A stretch of DNA of 64,000 bases from Bedellia somnulentella (taxonomy: Eukaryota; Arthropoda; Insecta; Lepidoptera; Bedelliidae). The translations under genes and the position numbers were made by a program. The notes under the pieces were generated by a model. The model was not told where the DNA came from. It searched no databases and was given only the letters and a program-made list of their open reading frames with translations. Where the stretch lies: positions 11,358,501 to 11,422,500 of the forward strand of contig OY755197.1 of the NCBI GenBank assembly GCA_963576735.1, written 5' to 3'. Shown piece by piece: positions 53,919 to 64,000 of the stretch. How positions within the stretch are numbered: the first letter of the stretch is position 1; each line of letters begins with the position of its first letter.

Positions 53919-54276
53919 TACATAACATAAACGTTCACGCCGAATATCCCGAGGGGGTTGGCAGAGGTACTAATACTTCTGAACATAACGTGACTTTGTC
54001 ACCTGGTGTTCAGAGTACCCACGTTTAGCATGGACAGTGTACTCACCTGATAGGGGGCAGGCCTATCGCCGTTTTGTACGAATACACTCTCACATGACTA
54101 AGTACAACTCAGCCATGTGGGTTTCCTCACGATGTTTTACCTCTCCATTAACAACCATGATAAATTAACCACACATATGTCTTTAGAAAAGACAAATTGG
54201 TGTAGGCCCGACCCGGGATTTGAACACTAGTCACCTGCACGTCAACCGGTGTTCTACCCACTGAGCTATCACGTCG
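53919..54276 (-). mobile_element. SINE-B copy
   Basis: Complete copy, CATAACGTGACTTTGTCACC subtype, with the head ending CCCACTGAGCTATCACGTCG. Confidence 0.92.
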
Positions 54277-54535
54277 TCTTTTTTTACTATACTGTTAATG
54301 TTTGGTATGTAACAATCGTCAATGCTCCGGAATATTAACAAATTCAAATCCAAACCACAAGACCAGTAGATAGGTTAAAAACAGTTAGAAATCAAATAGA
54401 ATGATACTGAATATCTACTCGCTCTATAAAAATAAATAAAAAAATGGCGGTTGTATGTACAGTATAATTTCTATCACTACTAAGTTTGGCCTCTGAAAAC
54501 TCTTTACAGAATCATTATAGCTCATACATGACTCT

Positions 54536-54899
54536 GACATAATAGTCCAGTGGGTAGAACACCCGCCCGAAAACAGAAGGGCGTGAGTTCCAAGCGTGGG
54601 TCGGGCCTACACCAATTTGTCTTTTCTAAAGTCATATGTGTGGTTAATTTATCATGGTTGTTAACGGTGAGGGAATACATCGTGAGGAAACCCACATGGC
54701 TGAGTGGTACTTAGTCATTTGACAGTGTATTCGTACAAAACGGCGATAGGCCTGCCCCCTATCACGTGAGTACACTGTCTAAGCAAAACGTGGGTACCTT
54801 CTCTGGACACTAGATGGCGAAGCCATGTGAGTTCAGAAGTATTGGTACCTCTGCCAACCCCTTCGGAGATAAACGGCGTGAACATTTATGTTATGTTAT
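54536..54899 (+). mobile_element. SINE-B copy
   Basis: Complete plus-strand copy: box A-like GTCCAGTGGGTAGAACACCC, box B-like GAGTTCCAAGCG, the central block and the TTATGTTATG tail. It shows the element in its own orientation best. Confidence 0.95.
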
Positions 54900-55490
54900 G
54901 TAGCTCATAAATGTTTGAATGACTTATTTCATTCCTGGTTATGACCTAATCACTCTGATTAGTTCACAACCCACCACGTTAGCCTTGTACGGGTTGACAG
55001 ACTTTATAGTCTACAATCGTTATAGTAGCTACGACCATAAGCTTATTATGACCTCCGAAACACGAACCCTTCTTGGATTTCAAGACAATCAGCATATTCA
55101 AGACAATATTTCACAAGCAAAAGATGTAACAACCTCACAAATAGTTTCACAAATTGCACCCTCCAGGATTCAAATTTAGGGGCTCTGAATTTTACCCCTG
55201 ACGCCTTTCTGACGCATACGAATGAAGCAGTAGTTTGTAGGACTTATAGAGTAAATAAATAAGTGAAATAAGTGAACGCTGAAGTAACTTATTACTTTAA
55301 TCAGGGAACCATCGTCAGTCGTCACCGTTTATATTCACAATTGCTTTTTGTTTTTGTCTACATCTCCGTCTTTTTTTCTTCGTCTTATGAGTGGTTAATT
55401 GCCAGGGATTAGTCAGGATCGTACAAAATAGCGATCAATAATATCTGCCTACCCCAGTGGATACAAAAACCTACAGATTAAATGTCTATT
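54900..55490. other. Unassigned DNA between SINE-B copies
   Basis: The 86-codon frame at 54919-55179 has no recognised motif. A diverged LINE-C end lies near 55418-55460. Confidence 0.45.
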
Positions 55491-55493
55491 AAC

Positions 55494-55637
55494 TATCACG
55501 TGAGTACACTGTCCATGCAAAACTTGGGTACTCTGAACACCAGGTGACAATGTCACGTGATGTTCAGAAGTATTAGTACCTCTGCCAACCCCTTCGGGGA
55601 TATTCGGCGTGAACGTTTATGTTATGTTATGTTATGT
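55494..55637 (+). mobile_element. SINE-B 3' half
   Basis: Starts at CTATCACGTGAGTACACTGT and runs to CGGCGTGAACGTTTATG and the tail; 5'-truncated. Confidence 0.9.
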
Positions 55638-55883
55638 ATTAAATAAATGAAGTATAAATATGTAACAGAAGTTTCACCGTTGAAAGATAATGTAATCAGG
55701 AAGCAAAACCTAGTTCCGTCGTAACTCGGTTAGTTCAACAAACAACGCCTGGCTAATGTAACATCGTTACGGTTTGCCTTGGAGACTTAGCGGTGTGTTA
55801 GTACGTAGGCGTTAAAACAAACTTTCAGGATAAAATATATGCTTTGAACGTTCAAATATATCTTGGCAATAAGTATTCTTTAT

Positions 55884-56640
55884 CATCATCATCATGTAGT
55901 CCTGTTATCCCTCATCAGGGACATAGGGCCCTAAGAAGAGATCTCCATTTTTCTCGATCTTGTGCGGCAGCTTCTAGGTCCTTCCAGCTGAGTTCAGTTG
56001 ATGCAGCCTCTTTTTCAACTGAGCGCCTCCAAGTGGTACGGGGGCGACCCGGCCTTCTTTTGCCATACGCTTGCCACTTTAACCCTTGTTTGGTTAGATG
56101 ATTGTCTGGTCTTCTCAGTACATGTCCAATCCAGCGCCATTTCCTCATAAGGATCTCCTTGTCGATGGGCTTTTGGTCAGTCAACTCCCACAGCCTTACG
56201 TTTGTTATGGTTCGCGGCCAGAAGATTCCCAGAATGCGTCGTAAACATTTGTTCACGAAGACCTGTAGCTTGCTGGTTACTTCATTTTTGACGAGCCATG
56301 TCTCGCATCCGTACAGGAGGACTGATTTTATATTGGAATTGAACACTCTGATCTTTGTACGCTGTGTTATAATGGAAGATGTCCACACCGGTTTTAGTTG
56401 GGCGTACGCGGCTCTTGCTTTATTGATGCGCGCCTCTATATCCGCTTCCGCTCCCCCTCTGGGGTCCACGACGCTCCCGAGGTAGGTAAATCGCTGCACT
56501 TGTTCAGCAACCTCACCATTGACATAAATTGGCGCTTCATCTCGGGTGTTAAGGCGCATGTCCTTGGTTTTGCTGCAGTTGATGCGCAGCCCTTCTTTTA
56601 TATTATATTATCTTCTTTTATATTATATTTATATTATTAT
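55884..56640 (-). mobile_element. 5'-truncated LINE with (ATG)n tail and 12-bp target duplication
   Basis: A non-LTR element distinct from LINE-C. AGTATTCTTTAT is duplicated at 55872-55883 and 56641-56652. The tail is a short ATG/GAT run at the left, and coding sequence occupies 55915-56595. Confidence 0.85.
55915..56595 (-). pseudogene. Non-LTR RT C-terminal region
   Basis: An open frame without its own upstream start (EGLRINCSKTKDMRLNTRDE) carries RFTYLGSVVDPRGGAEADIE, KSVLLYGCETWLVKNEVTSK, CLRRILGIFWP and MRKWRWIGHVLRRPDNHLTK, and ends ALCP. This module closes many insect endonuclease-reverse transcriptases. There are no internal stops, so it is a recent truncated insertion. Confidence 0.87.
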
Positions 56641-56654
56641 AGTATTCTTTATAG

Positions 56655-57170
56655 AATCTTTATTATTGTTTTCTCCTCACTCGAATTTATTGATGTTAAT
56701 CAGGAAAAGATTCCTTTTAAGTGATACCGTAAATTGTACTTCCTACTACGTAAACATAAAATTTTCTATTCTTTTTCCAAGTCATAAAAAGAGATTTCAT
56801 GTAAAAAAATACCCATGTAAGACAAATTTAAACTAGTCAAACTTTGCATTTAATATCAATACAAATAGTTGAGAACAAACAGTCAAATAATTTGTTCTAG
56901 ACTCAAGTAACATTTCTTTATATACCACTTTCACTCCTGTCCTATTTTTAAAGTGCCCTAGTAATAATAAAATCTGAGGATCTAATTTCAGAACAATGGC
57001 GATGAGTACAGTAAACATATGTTACCAACTCAAAGACAACAAAAGAAGTTGTAATTAAGTTAAATAATTAAGTAACTGCGTCGCATGTGCTCGGAAGTAG
57101 AAGTCATTGAATCAGTATTGATTGATCCGCGTCTGAATTATTTATTGGTATGAACACTTTTACAATTACA
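56655..57170. other. Unassigned AT-rich DNA
   Basis: Nothing recognised on either strand. Confidence 0.5.
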
Positions 57171-57174
57171 ACAT

Positions 57175-57322
57175 ACATACATGTACTCACTAGGGCTATA
57201 AATCCCAAGAAGGGGTAGCCAGAGCTAAGGAACTAGAAGTTCCTCAGCCACTTTTGGAAAGTTGAGTGGGGGAAAAAGATGGCATAATAAAGGTTGTTGG
57301 TGATGGGTCTCCAACCGCATCT
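57175..57322 (-). mobile_element. SINE-A copy, head missing
   Basis: Tail and middle in reverse; stops after CTCCAACCGCATC. Confidence 0.88.
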
Positions 57323-57513
57323 TGTTTGTATGTGTAGTATTATTGTATTTTTAAGTACACAATATATTTTTTAAACTTTATACTAATACTAGCAGCCCGT
57401 CCCGGCTTCGCTCGGGCATAAATTATCATTAACATTTTGTTTTTTATTTCATTACATGTATTATTATTTTAATATTATTATTTTTTAGTTTTAAGCTATG
57501 TTATATTTTTTTG

Positions 57514-57760
57514 CTGTGTAGTGTCGGCTTAGAATAGCACTACCCCATTTCTTCCGGTGGGTGTACGTAAGAGGCGACTAACGGTTTTGGGGCTTTTGAG
57601 GGATTTTTGGGCGATGCGGTTGGAGACCCATCACCAACAACCTTTATTTCACCATCTTTTCCCCACACAACTTCCAAAAGTGGCTGAGGAATTTCTGATT
57701 CCTTAGCTCTGGCTACCCCTTCTAGGGATTTATAGCCGTGAGTATATGTATGTATGTATG
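57514..57760 (+). mobile_element. SINE-A copy with target duplication
   Basis: Complete copy inserted in the Helitron. TATGTTATATTTTTTTG flanks it at 57497-57513 and 57757-57773, partly overlapping its own TATG tail. This shows a long target duplication. Confidence 0.94.
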
Positions 57761-57840
57761 TTATATTTTTTTGTATTTATATCTTAGATATATTTTTTTT
57801 ATTTTTCATAATGAGTAATTACATCAAAAGCCATTCAATT

Positions 57841-58200
57841 TATAGAGTTAGAGCTTCCCTGTAAACAATATTTGACGTTATTGTATTTTGGGGCAGCAAA
57901 ATAAATTGATGTTCAGGAGCTCCCACCCGCGACAGGCCAACGTACAGTTGACCGTGAGTAAAACAATTCTTTCGCAGGTCAATCCCTACTAATTTGAAGG
58001 TTTGGCCTTGGCACTTATTAATTGTTAAAGCAAAAGATGTTTTAACCGGAAATTGTAGCCGTTTAAATGGAATTGGCAGATCAGTTGGGATCATCGGTAT
58101 CCTCGGTATATGAGCTAATTGACCGGCTGCTGGGCCAGTGATAATAGTCGCTACAATTAAATTTTGCTTTAACTCTTTGATAAGCAGCCTCCCGTACCCC
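57841..58200 (-). pseudogene. Helitron Pif1-like helicase, C-terminal fragment
   Basis: The frame reads GYGRLLIKELKQNLIVATII and IPRIPMIPTDLPIPFKRLQF, then TINKCQGQTFKLVGIDL and HGQLYVGLSRVG. This is the final helicase region of Helitron-encoded Rep-helicase proteins (motif TINK.QGQT and a closing Y...SR). It ends at 57840 with a stop. No upstream Rep or Walker A part is present. Confidence 0.82.
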
Positions 58201-58798
58201 TTCGTGACGCCTGCAACAACTTACTATGCATAGCTAATCGAGCGGAGTTTTATCTATTTTTTTAATTCGAGATAACTTTCGAATGGAATGTTCGAATCGA
58301 ATAATTCAAAAAGTAATATAAGGGTATTGAAGTAGTCTGAAATAATATATACGTTTTTTATAAGGATTAGATAGGTAAAAATAAAGAGCCTTTTCTAAAG
58401 CAGGATTTTAATTTAATTTTTAAATAATTTTATATAATGACGCTTGTAGTGAGATAACTATAATAGTTAGAGACATGCTGTCGGGGCATTTTTTTTAGAT
58501 AATGATGTGTTCTATAAAATTGTAGTACATAATTTTATTCTATTGTCAATAGTTTTCGCAGCGCACGCGATGTAAGGATTTTTTTTGGTATTTCTTTAAC
58601 ACCTTGGGTTACATTTTTGAAGTTTACGTAAGGATCCCTAATTTTTTTGAAAATGAAATATAGCCTATGTCACTCGGGAATAGTGTAGCATCAAAACAGT
58701 GAAAGAATTTTTCAAATCCGTCCAGTAGTTTTGGAGCCTATTCAATTCAAACAAACAAACAAAAAATCAAACCTTTCCTCTTTATAATATTGGTATAG

Positions 58799-59270
58799 AA
58801 GAACAAAAGTCCAAAGGAAGATTGATTATTGTAAAGAAAGCAAGAGTTGATCAGTATCGTAAAAATAACTGATCCATACCATCTATACTCTGTACCGACC
58901 CCAATGGATATTAATAGCGTGAGTATAAGCAAGTTAACCATAACCGCTATACCATAAACGATTTTTTCAGATATTCGGAGCAAAGCGTAAAGCTCATAAT
59001 AACAACTTCAAACATCGCTAGTACACATAAGAAACCACTTCACAGTCCCCATTAATAGACTGGTCTAAAGTTAGCATCTATAGCCCGATCATAACCATTA
59101 CAAGTATTACACCCTTTCTTAGCTGAGCCGGGATCACGGAAATAGTATTGAGAATTTTAAACAAGCACTTGAGAAGAATATAATTACTTTTCTGTCGGAT
59201 TATCTCGAGATGATCTTGAGCTTTTGAATATAAGCTTTGTTATTTACCAATTTTAGATGTATTTAGGTAT
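58799..59270. other. Unassigned DNA with a diverged LINE-C end
   Basis: A weak LINE-C 3' end lies at about 58825-58925 (CCCCAATGGATATTAATAGC then GTGAGTATAAGC). The rest is unrecognised. Confidence 0.5.
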
Positions 59271-59271
59271 T

Positions 59272-59396
59272 AATGGATGAAAAGAGCGATGGGTTTGACG
59301 AAGCTAGAGAGGTTTGCCAGTATCGTACAAAGAGGCGATCAATAGTCTCTGCCTACCCCAATGGGAAATAATGGCGTAAGTATATGTTTGTATGTA
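59272..59396 (+). mobile_element. LINE-C 3' fragment
   Basis: A short diverged 3' end of LINE-C with GATCGTACAAA-like sequence, CTCTGCCTACCCCAATGGGA and GGCGTAAGTATATG. Confidence 0.75.
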
Positions 59397-59500
59397 TTTT
59401 GGTATAAATGTACCGTGTCAAGGTATCAGAATCAGGGTAATTTTTATTTTCAAGGGATTGTTGGGCAAGCGTACTAAGTAAAAAGTAGAAAAAATCAACA

Positions 59501-59716
59501 TACATACATATACTCACGGCTATAAATCCCTAAAAGGGGTAGTCACTTTTGGAAGTTGAGTGGGGAAAAGATGGTAGAATAAAGGTTGTTGGTGATGGGT
59601 CTCCAACCGCATCGCCCAAAAATCCCTTAAAAAGCCCCAATACCGTTAGTCGCCTCTTACGTACACCCACCGGAAGAAATGGGGTAGTGCTATTCTAAGC
59701 CGACACTACACAGCTA
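59501..59716 (-). mobile_element. SINE-A copy, internal deletion
   Basis: Reverse copy lacking about 30 bases around CCAGAGCTAAGGAATTAG. Confidence 0.9.
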
Positions 59717-59908
59717 AAATAAACAACACGTATGAAAACATTGATGAATGCAATTAAAGCTCGTTAGTATGGCAGAATGTTTAAAGTGACCATCGATAGC
59801 CTCAGCCTACCTCAACGCGGGCGAAACAATTTCTGGCCTATGGTAGGTTATTAAATTGCAAGAATCGTTTTTCTTTATATTTTAATACTGCTGTTATATT
59901 GTAGTATT

Positions 59909-60153
59909 GCTGTGTAGTGTCGGCTTAGAATAGCACTACCCCATTTCTTCCGGTGGGTGTACGTAAGAGGCGACTAACGGTATTGGGGCTTTTAAGGGAC
60001 TTTTGGGCGATGCGGTTGGAGACCCATCACCAACAACCTTTATTTTACCATCTTTTCCCCACTCAACTTCCAAAAGTGGCTGAGGAGTTTCCAATTCCTT
60101 AGCTCTGGCTACCACTTCTAGGGATTTATAGCCGTGAGTATATGTATGTATGT
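59909..60153 (+). mobile_element. SINE-A copy
   Basis: Complete forward copy, near the window consensus. Confidence 0.93.
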
Positions 60154-60352
60154 TTAGTACTACGTAATGTTGGTTTGGTTAAAATATATTTGTGTGTCAA
60201 CTAATATATAAGTACAATTTTGTTTGCAAGTTTTGGACTATTTTGTATTTTATTGATGACTTAGGCCAATCGATAAACATTTTTCTTTCTTAATAACGGG
60301 AGTAGATATATATCGAGCCACTTTGTAGGAATGTGCTCAGATCTAAGACACA

Positions 60353-60599
60353 CATACATACATATACTCACGGCTATAAATCCCTCAACGGGGTAGCCAG
60401 AGCATTGGAATGAGAAATTCCTAAGCCACTTTTGGAAGTTGATTGGGGAAAAGATAGTAATAGAAAATGTTTTTGGTGACGGGTCTCCAACCACATCGCC
60501 CAAAAATCACTTAAAAAGCCTCGATACCCTTAGTCGCCTCTTACGATCACCCACGGGTAGAAATGGGGTAATGTTATTCTAAGCCGACACTACACGGCA
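60353..60599 (-). mobile_element. SINE-A copy
   Basis: Complete reverse copy of the subtype with GTTTTTGGTGACGGGTC, as at 1-157. Confidence 0.92.
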
Positions 60600-60817
60600 A
60601 CTAAGATCTAAGAATTCAGTTCAATAGAAACTATTGATAATAAAACACTACTCTTTTCAACCACTTGACATTGATCACGTTTTAAAAGTATCTACTTTGT
60701 GTTGGAGTTGTCCACTCGATTGAGGACAGGCAATTTCATCGCTTCGGATCAATACACTACTGTCAAGCTAGTGCCATAGTAGATGGTACTTTTACTTAAC
60801 TTCTTTTACACATAGAT

Positions 60818-61055
60818 ACATATACTCACGGCTATAAATCCCTAGAAGGGGTAGCCAGAGCTAAGGAATAAGAAATTTCTCAGCCACTTTTGGAAAGTTA
60901 AGTGGGGAAAAGATGGTAAAATAAAGGCTGTTGGTGATGGGTCTGTAACCTCATCGCCCAAAATTCAATTAAAAGCCCCAATACCGTAAGTCGCCTTTTA
61001 CGTACACTCACCGGAAGAAATGGGGTAGTGTTATTCTAAGCCGACACTACACGGC
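60818..61055 (-). mobile_element. SINE-A copy
   Basis: Complete reverse copy with minor changes. Confidence 0.92.
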
Positions 61056-61305
61056 AATCAACTTCTTTTACACAAAGTTATAAATACTAAAAAAGTGGAA
61101 CTAGAACTTCAGAATTAATAATATCTGAACCACTTTTGAAGGTTATTAATTTAGAAAGAAAGTGTGTTAATGAGAGTAAAATTCTCTTATGTCAAACAAG
61201 TTCAGGACTCCTATATAATGATGAACAACAAATTACCTTTTGTTTTTGTGTTTTTAAAGTAAAGCATGGTTGGTGACTAGTCTCAGCCCCAGTCACATCC
61301 CCAAC

Positions 61306-61560
61306 ATACATATACTCACGGCTATAAATCCCTAGAAGGGGTAGCCAAAGCAAAGGAATTAAAAATTCCAAAGCCATTCTTGGAAATTTGAGCCGGTAAA
61401 CGAGGGTAATATAAAGGTTGTTGGTGATGGGTTTCTAACAGCATCGTCCAAAAATCTCTTAAAAGCCCCAATACCGTTAGTCGCCTATGTCACAGATTCC
61501 TATGTGTCGCCGTTAGTGTACAATACCGAGTAGTGCTATTCTAAGCCGACACTACACAGG
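61306..61560 (-). mobile_element. SINE-A copy with inserted bases
   Basis: Reverse copy with about 20 foreign bases after AGTCGCCTATG (CACAGATTCCTATGTGTCGC). Confidence 0.88.
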
Positions 61561-61663
61561 TTACAACTCAATAAACAACTCACTAAAGCCCCAAAACCGT
61601 ATGTCGCCTCTCTGATATCCTATCATTAGCGACAAAGATCCTGAATATGGGAGCCGATCAGGT

Positions 61664-61772
61664 TCATACAAAAATTGCTAGCTCAAATTTATATTTAGTT
61701 CCCCAATGATTGAGCAAGGTTACCATTCTCTCTATTGCAGTAGTAATTTCTCCGATGTCTGCCAAATCATAC
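61664..61772 (-). CDS. Possible terminal exon of unknown gene
   Basis: A strong acceptor (TTATTTGTTTCAG) is followed by a 109-base open segment reading YDLADIGEITTAIERMVTLL, then NHWGTKYKFELAIFV and a TGA at 61664-61666. Codon use looks protein-like and the segment is unlike the repeats around it. I do not recognise the family. It could be the last exon of a gene lying to the right of the window, a fragment of one, or chance. A GTAACC inside could be an alternative donor. Confidence 0.35.
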
Positions 61773-61987
61773 CTGAAACAAATAACAGATTTATTAGTAT
61801 GGCGCGCTCCCAAATGTTCTTTTGACGCGGAGCTCGGAGCAGGATACGATCTTTCATCTTCACTTAAAATATTTACTTGATATACATTATAAATGACATG
61901 ATATTTAATTGATTTACTTACAATAACAGATTAATCGATTTGAAAAATATTTTCGCCAATAGTTTAAACATTCAGAAGAAACATGCA

Positions 61988-62230
61988 TACATACATATAC
62001 TCACGGTTATAAATCCCTAGAAGGGGTAGCCAGAGCTAAGAACGTAGATATTCCTGAGCCACCTTTAGAAGTAAAGTGGGGGAAAAGATGGTAAAATAAA
62101 GGTTAGGTGATGGGTCTCCAACCGCATCGCCCAAAAAACCCTTAAAAGCCCCAAAACCGTTAGTCGCCTCTTACGTACACCCACCGGAAGAAATGGGATA
62201 GTGCTATTCTAAGCCGACACTACACAGTTA
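61988..62230 (-). mobile_element. SINE-A copy
   Basis: Complete reverse copy. Confidence 0.92.
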
Positions 62231-62484
62231 TCGTATTACAAACAAAGCCGGGGCGGACCACTACTGGTTATGTTATAAGGAGGAAAACCAGCATATTTTG
62301 TATCTAGTAACGAAGAACTGATAAAAGTCCTTTTACCCCTTAAACCAGTAGAGGAAAAATTGTTGATTTAAACCTTATCTACCTTCAAATAGTGCTCAAA
62401 AACAATTAATTTAAAATTTACCTACACTGGTTAAGGGGTTAAAAACCTACAAACATATATATCATTAGATTATAAAATCTAGTG

Positions 62485-62742
62485 CCGTGTAGTGTCGGCT
62501 TAGAATATCACTACCCCATTTCTTCCGGTGGGTGTACGTAAGAGGCGACTAACGGTATTGGGGCTTTTAAAGGATTTTTGGGCGATGCGGTTGGAGACCC
62601 ATTACCAACAAACTTTATATTACCATCTTTTCGCCACTAAAATTTCCAAAAGTGGCTGAGGAATTTTTAATTCCTAAGCTCTGGCTACCCCTTCTAGGGA
62701 TCTATAGCCGTGAGTATATGTATGTATGTATGTATGTATAAA
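62485..62742 (+). mobile_element. SINE-A copy with target duplication
   Basis: Complete forward copy; TATAAAATCT precedes it (about 62471-62480) and follows its TATG tail (about 62737-62746). Confidence 0.92.
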
Positions 62743-63151
62743 ATCTCTTAACCATTTAACACCACAATAGACTATCTTTCCCATCAATATCACTTTCCCT
62801 TCCTTATAAACCCAGTAATTACAAGCAAAAGAATCATGTCGATGCAACCGAGCCTAAGTAAACAATAAATACCCGAGTGGGTAGCCAGGCGGTGCTAAAT
62901 ACGGCTAATTATTATTGATTGCTATAATCAGCTGGTTGCAGCGAGTAATAATGGTACTTGGAACGACGTAGGTTGGTCACGTGGGTTGCTCTGATGCATC
63001 TTTTTTATCTTTTACTGTTTATTTATTATTTAGAACTCTGACATAAAATTATTTAAGTAACCTCTTTGCAATAGCGAAATTATGGTAAAGACAAACAATG
63101 ACAATATATTTTCAACGTGAATTGAACAACAGACTTAAATGAAAATGATAA

Positions 63152-63314
63152 TGCAAAAAAGCAGGCGTCCGAAGTATGAAGAATAAAAGAGCATGTATGA
63201 AAAGATTGATGGATGTAAACAAAGCTAGAGAGGTTTTACAGGATCGTACGAAGTGGCGATCAATAGTCTCTGCCTACCCCAATCGGAACTAATGGCGTGA
63301 GTATATGGATGTAC
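63152..63314 (+). mobile_element. LINE-C 3' fragment
   Basis: The last 160 bases of LINE-C (AGVRSMKNKRACMKRLMDVN, then CTCTGCCTACCCCAATCGGA and GGCGTGAGTATATGGATG). Confidence 0.82.
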
Positions 63315-63470
63315 GTATGAAAATGATAATATATGCATGTGTATCAAGCCTTTCGATTTCCTCACAGCTGTAAATACCAAAAGAGATAGCCAGAGCTTTT
63401 GAATAAGTCATTCCTCAGCCATTTGGATTAGGTTAGTTCTAATCTAAGCCGAAATTATACAACATACAGA

Positions 63471-63709
63471 CATACATATACTCACGGCTGTAAATCCCAT
63501 GAAGGGGTAGCCAGAGCTAGGGAATTAGAAATTCCTCAGCCACTTTTGGAAGTTGCGTGGGGAAAAGATGGTGAAATAAAGGTTTTTGGTGATGGGTCTC
63601 CAACCGCATCGCCCAAAAATCCCTTAAAGCCCCAATACCGTTAGTCGCCTCTTACGTACACCCACCGGAAGAAATGGGGTAGTGCAGTTCTAAGCCGGCA
63701 CTACACAGC
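63471..63709 (-). mobile_element. SINE-A copy
   Basis: Complete reverse copy ending CTAAGCCGGCACTACACAGC. Confidence 0.92.
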
Positions 63710-64000
63710 AATTATACAACGAACCCATAAAAGTAAACTACACATATACATTCAGAAAGGACACATTAGTGTTTTTTTAACTTCTATTGAGAAAACTACT
63801 ATACAAGGTAGAGAAGAAATAAGTCCATTCTAGCTATTTATTGTAATTTATTTCTAGATGTTATTCGTTCTGTTGGACTGAGACTAAACGGTAGACTTCT
63901 AATTAGTGGCGCTATACAAGGACCGATTGTTAATTAAAACTCAGATGTACACTTATTGGTAGGTAATTAATTATTTAGAAATGCCAGTTTTTTAGATAAT

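Larger units (their letters stand above)
57391..58798 (-). mobile_element. Helitron with helicase remnant, interrupted by a SINE-A
   Basis: On the minus strand the 5' side begins TTCTATACCAATATTATAAA and the 3' side ends GCCCGAGCGAAGCCGGGACG then GGCTGCTAGT, a terminal hairpin followed by CTAGT. It encloses the helicase fragment at 57841-58200 and is interrupted by a SINE-A at 57514-57760. Most of the Rep/helicase coding region is missing. Confidence 0.7.

Overview
The window is AT-rich, intron- and transposon-dense animal DNA, most likely from a butterfly or moth (Lepidoptera). That reading rests on Helitron ends of the lepidopteran type, a tRNA-derived SINE carrying the conserved AACATCGTGAGGAAACC block, CR1/jockey-like LINEs, and a single host gene whose protein closely follows the insect ankyrins. 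No database could be searched, so species and family names are from memory.

The only clearly supported host gene is an ankyrin on the minus strand. Seventeen exons between 40936 and 4997 join with matching splice phases and AG/GT borders, and give about 794 codons: the whole 24-repeat membrane-binding domain, from the first repeat (FLRAARAGQ) to the start of the linker (LGYVTAVDALRPVTE). Features such as the SDIN motif after repeat 1 make it look more like the Drosophila Ank (Ank1) paralogue than Ank2. The first coding exon is uncertain (a GC-rich candidate lies at 46.6 kb). The ZU5, UPA and death-domain exons must lie beyond position 1.

Within this gene at least six exons have truncated relic copies of one edge beside the intact exon: the 3' part plus donor, repeated downstream, at 18.03-19.25, 27.3-27.7, 33.4-34.0, 34.9-35.2 and 35.7-36.0 kb, or the 5' part, repeated upstream, at 25.9-26.95 kb. 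The most extreme is an array of 13 nearly identical 94-bp units at 18031-19252. The exon at 36178-36373 carries two single-base insertions that break its frame.

The introns and the flanks hold mobile DNA. They include a nested stack (jockey-like LINE, then an otherwise intact LINE with two ORFs, then a SINE) at 9.9-16.4 kb, a decayed CR1-like LINE at 20-22.5 kb, and a full-length DD41D mariner-type transposon with an open transposase at 28948-30256. Another jockey-like LINE lies at 30.6-31.9 kb, and a LINE interrupted by a 252-bp palindromic insert at 36.8-37.8 kb. P-element (THAP) and Helitron remnants lie at 7.4-8.9 kb, and a Helitron helicase fragment at 57.4-58.8 kb. About 35 copies of one short retroposon (here SINE-A) and about 11 of a tRNA-derived one (SINE-B) are scattered throughout.

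SINE-A, SINE-B and one LINE family (here LINE-C) share the same 3' terminal block of about 40 bases (CTCTGCCTACCCC, a short gap, GGGA, a short gap, GGCGTGA, then a short tandem tail). This suggests both SINEs are mobilised by that LINE. From 41 kb to the right end no host exon is certain: the sequence is mostly SINE copies, small inverted-repeat elements and unassigned AT-rich DNA, with one possible coding exon at 61664-61772.
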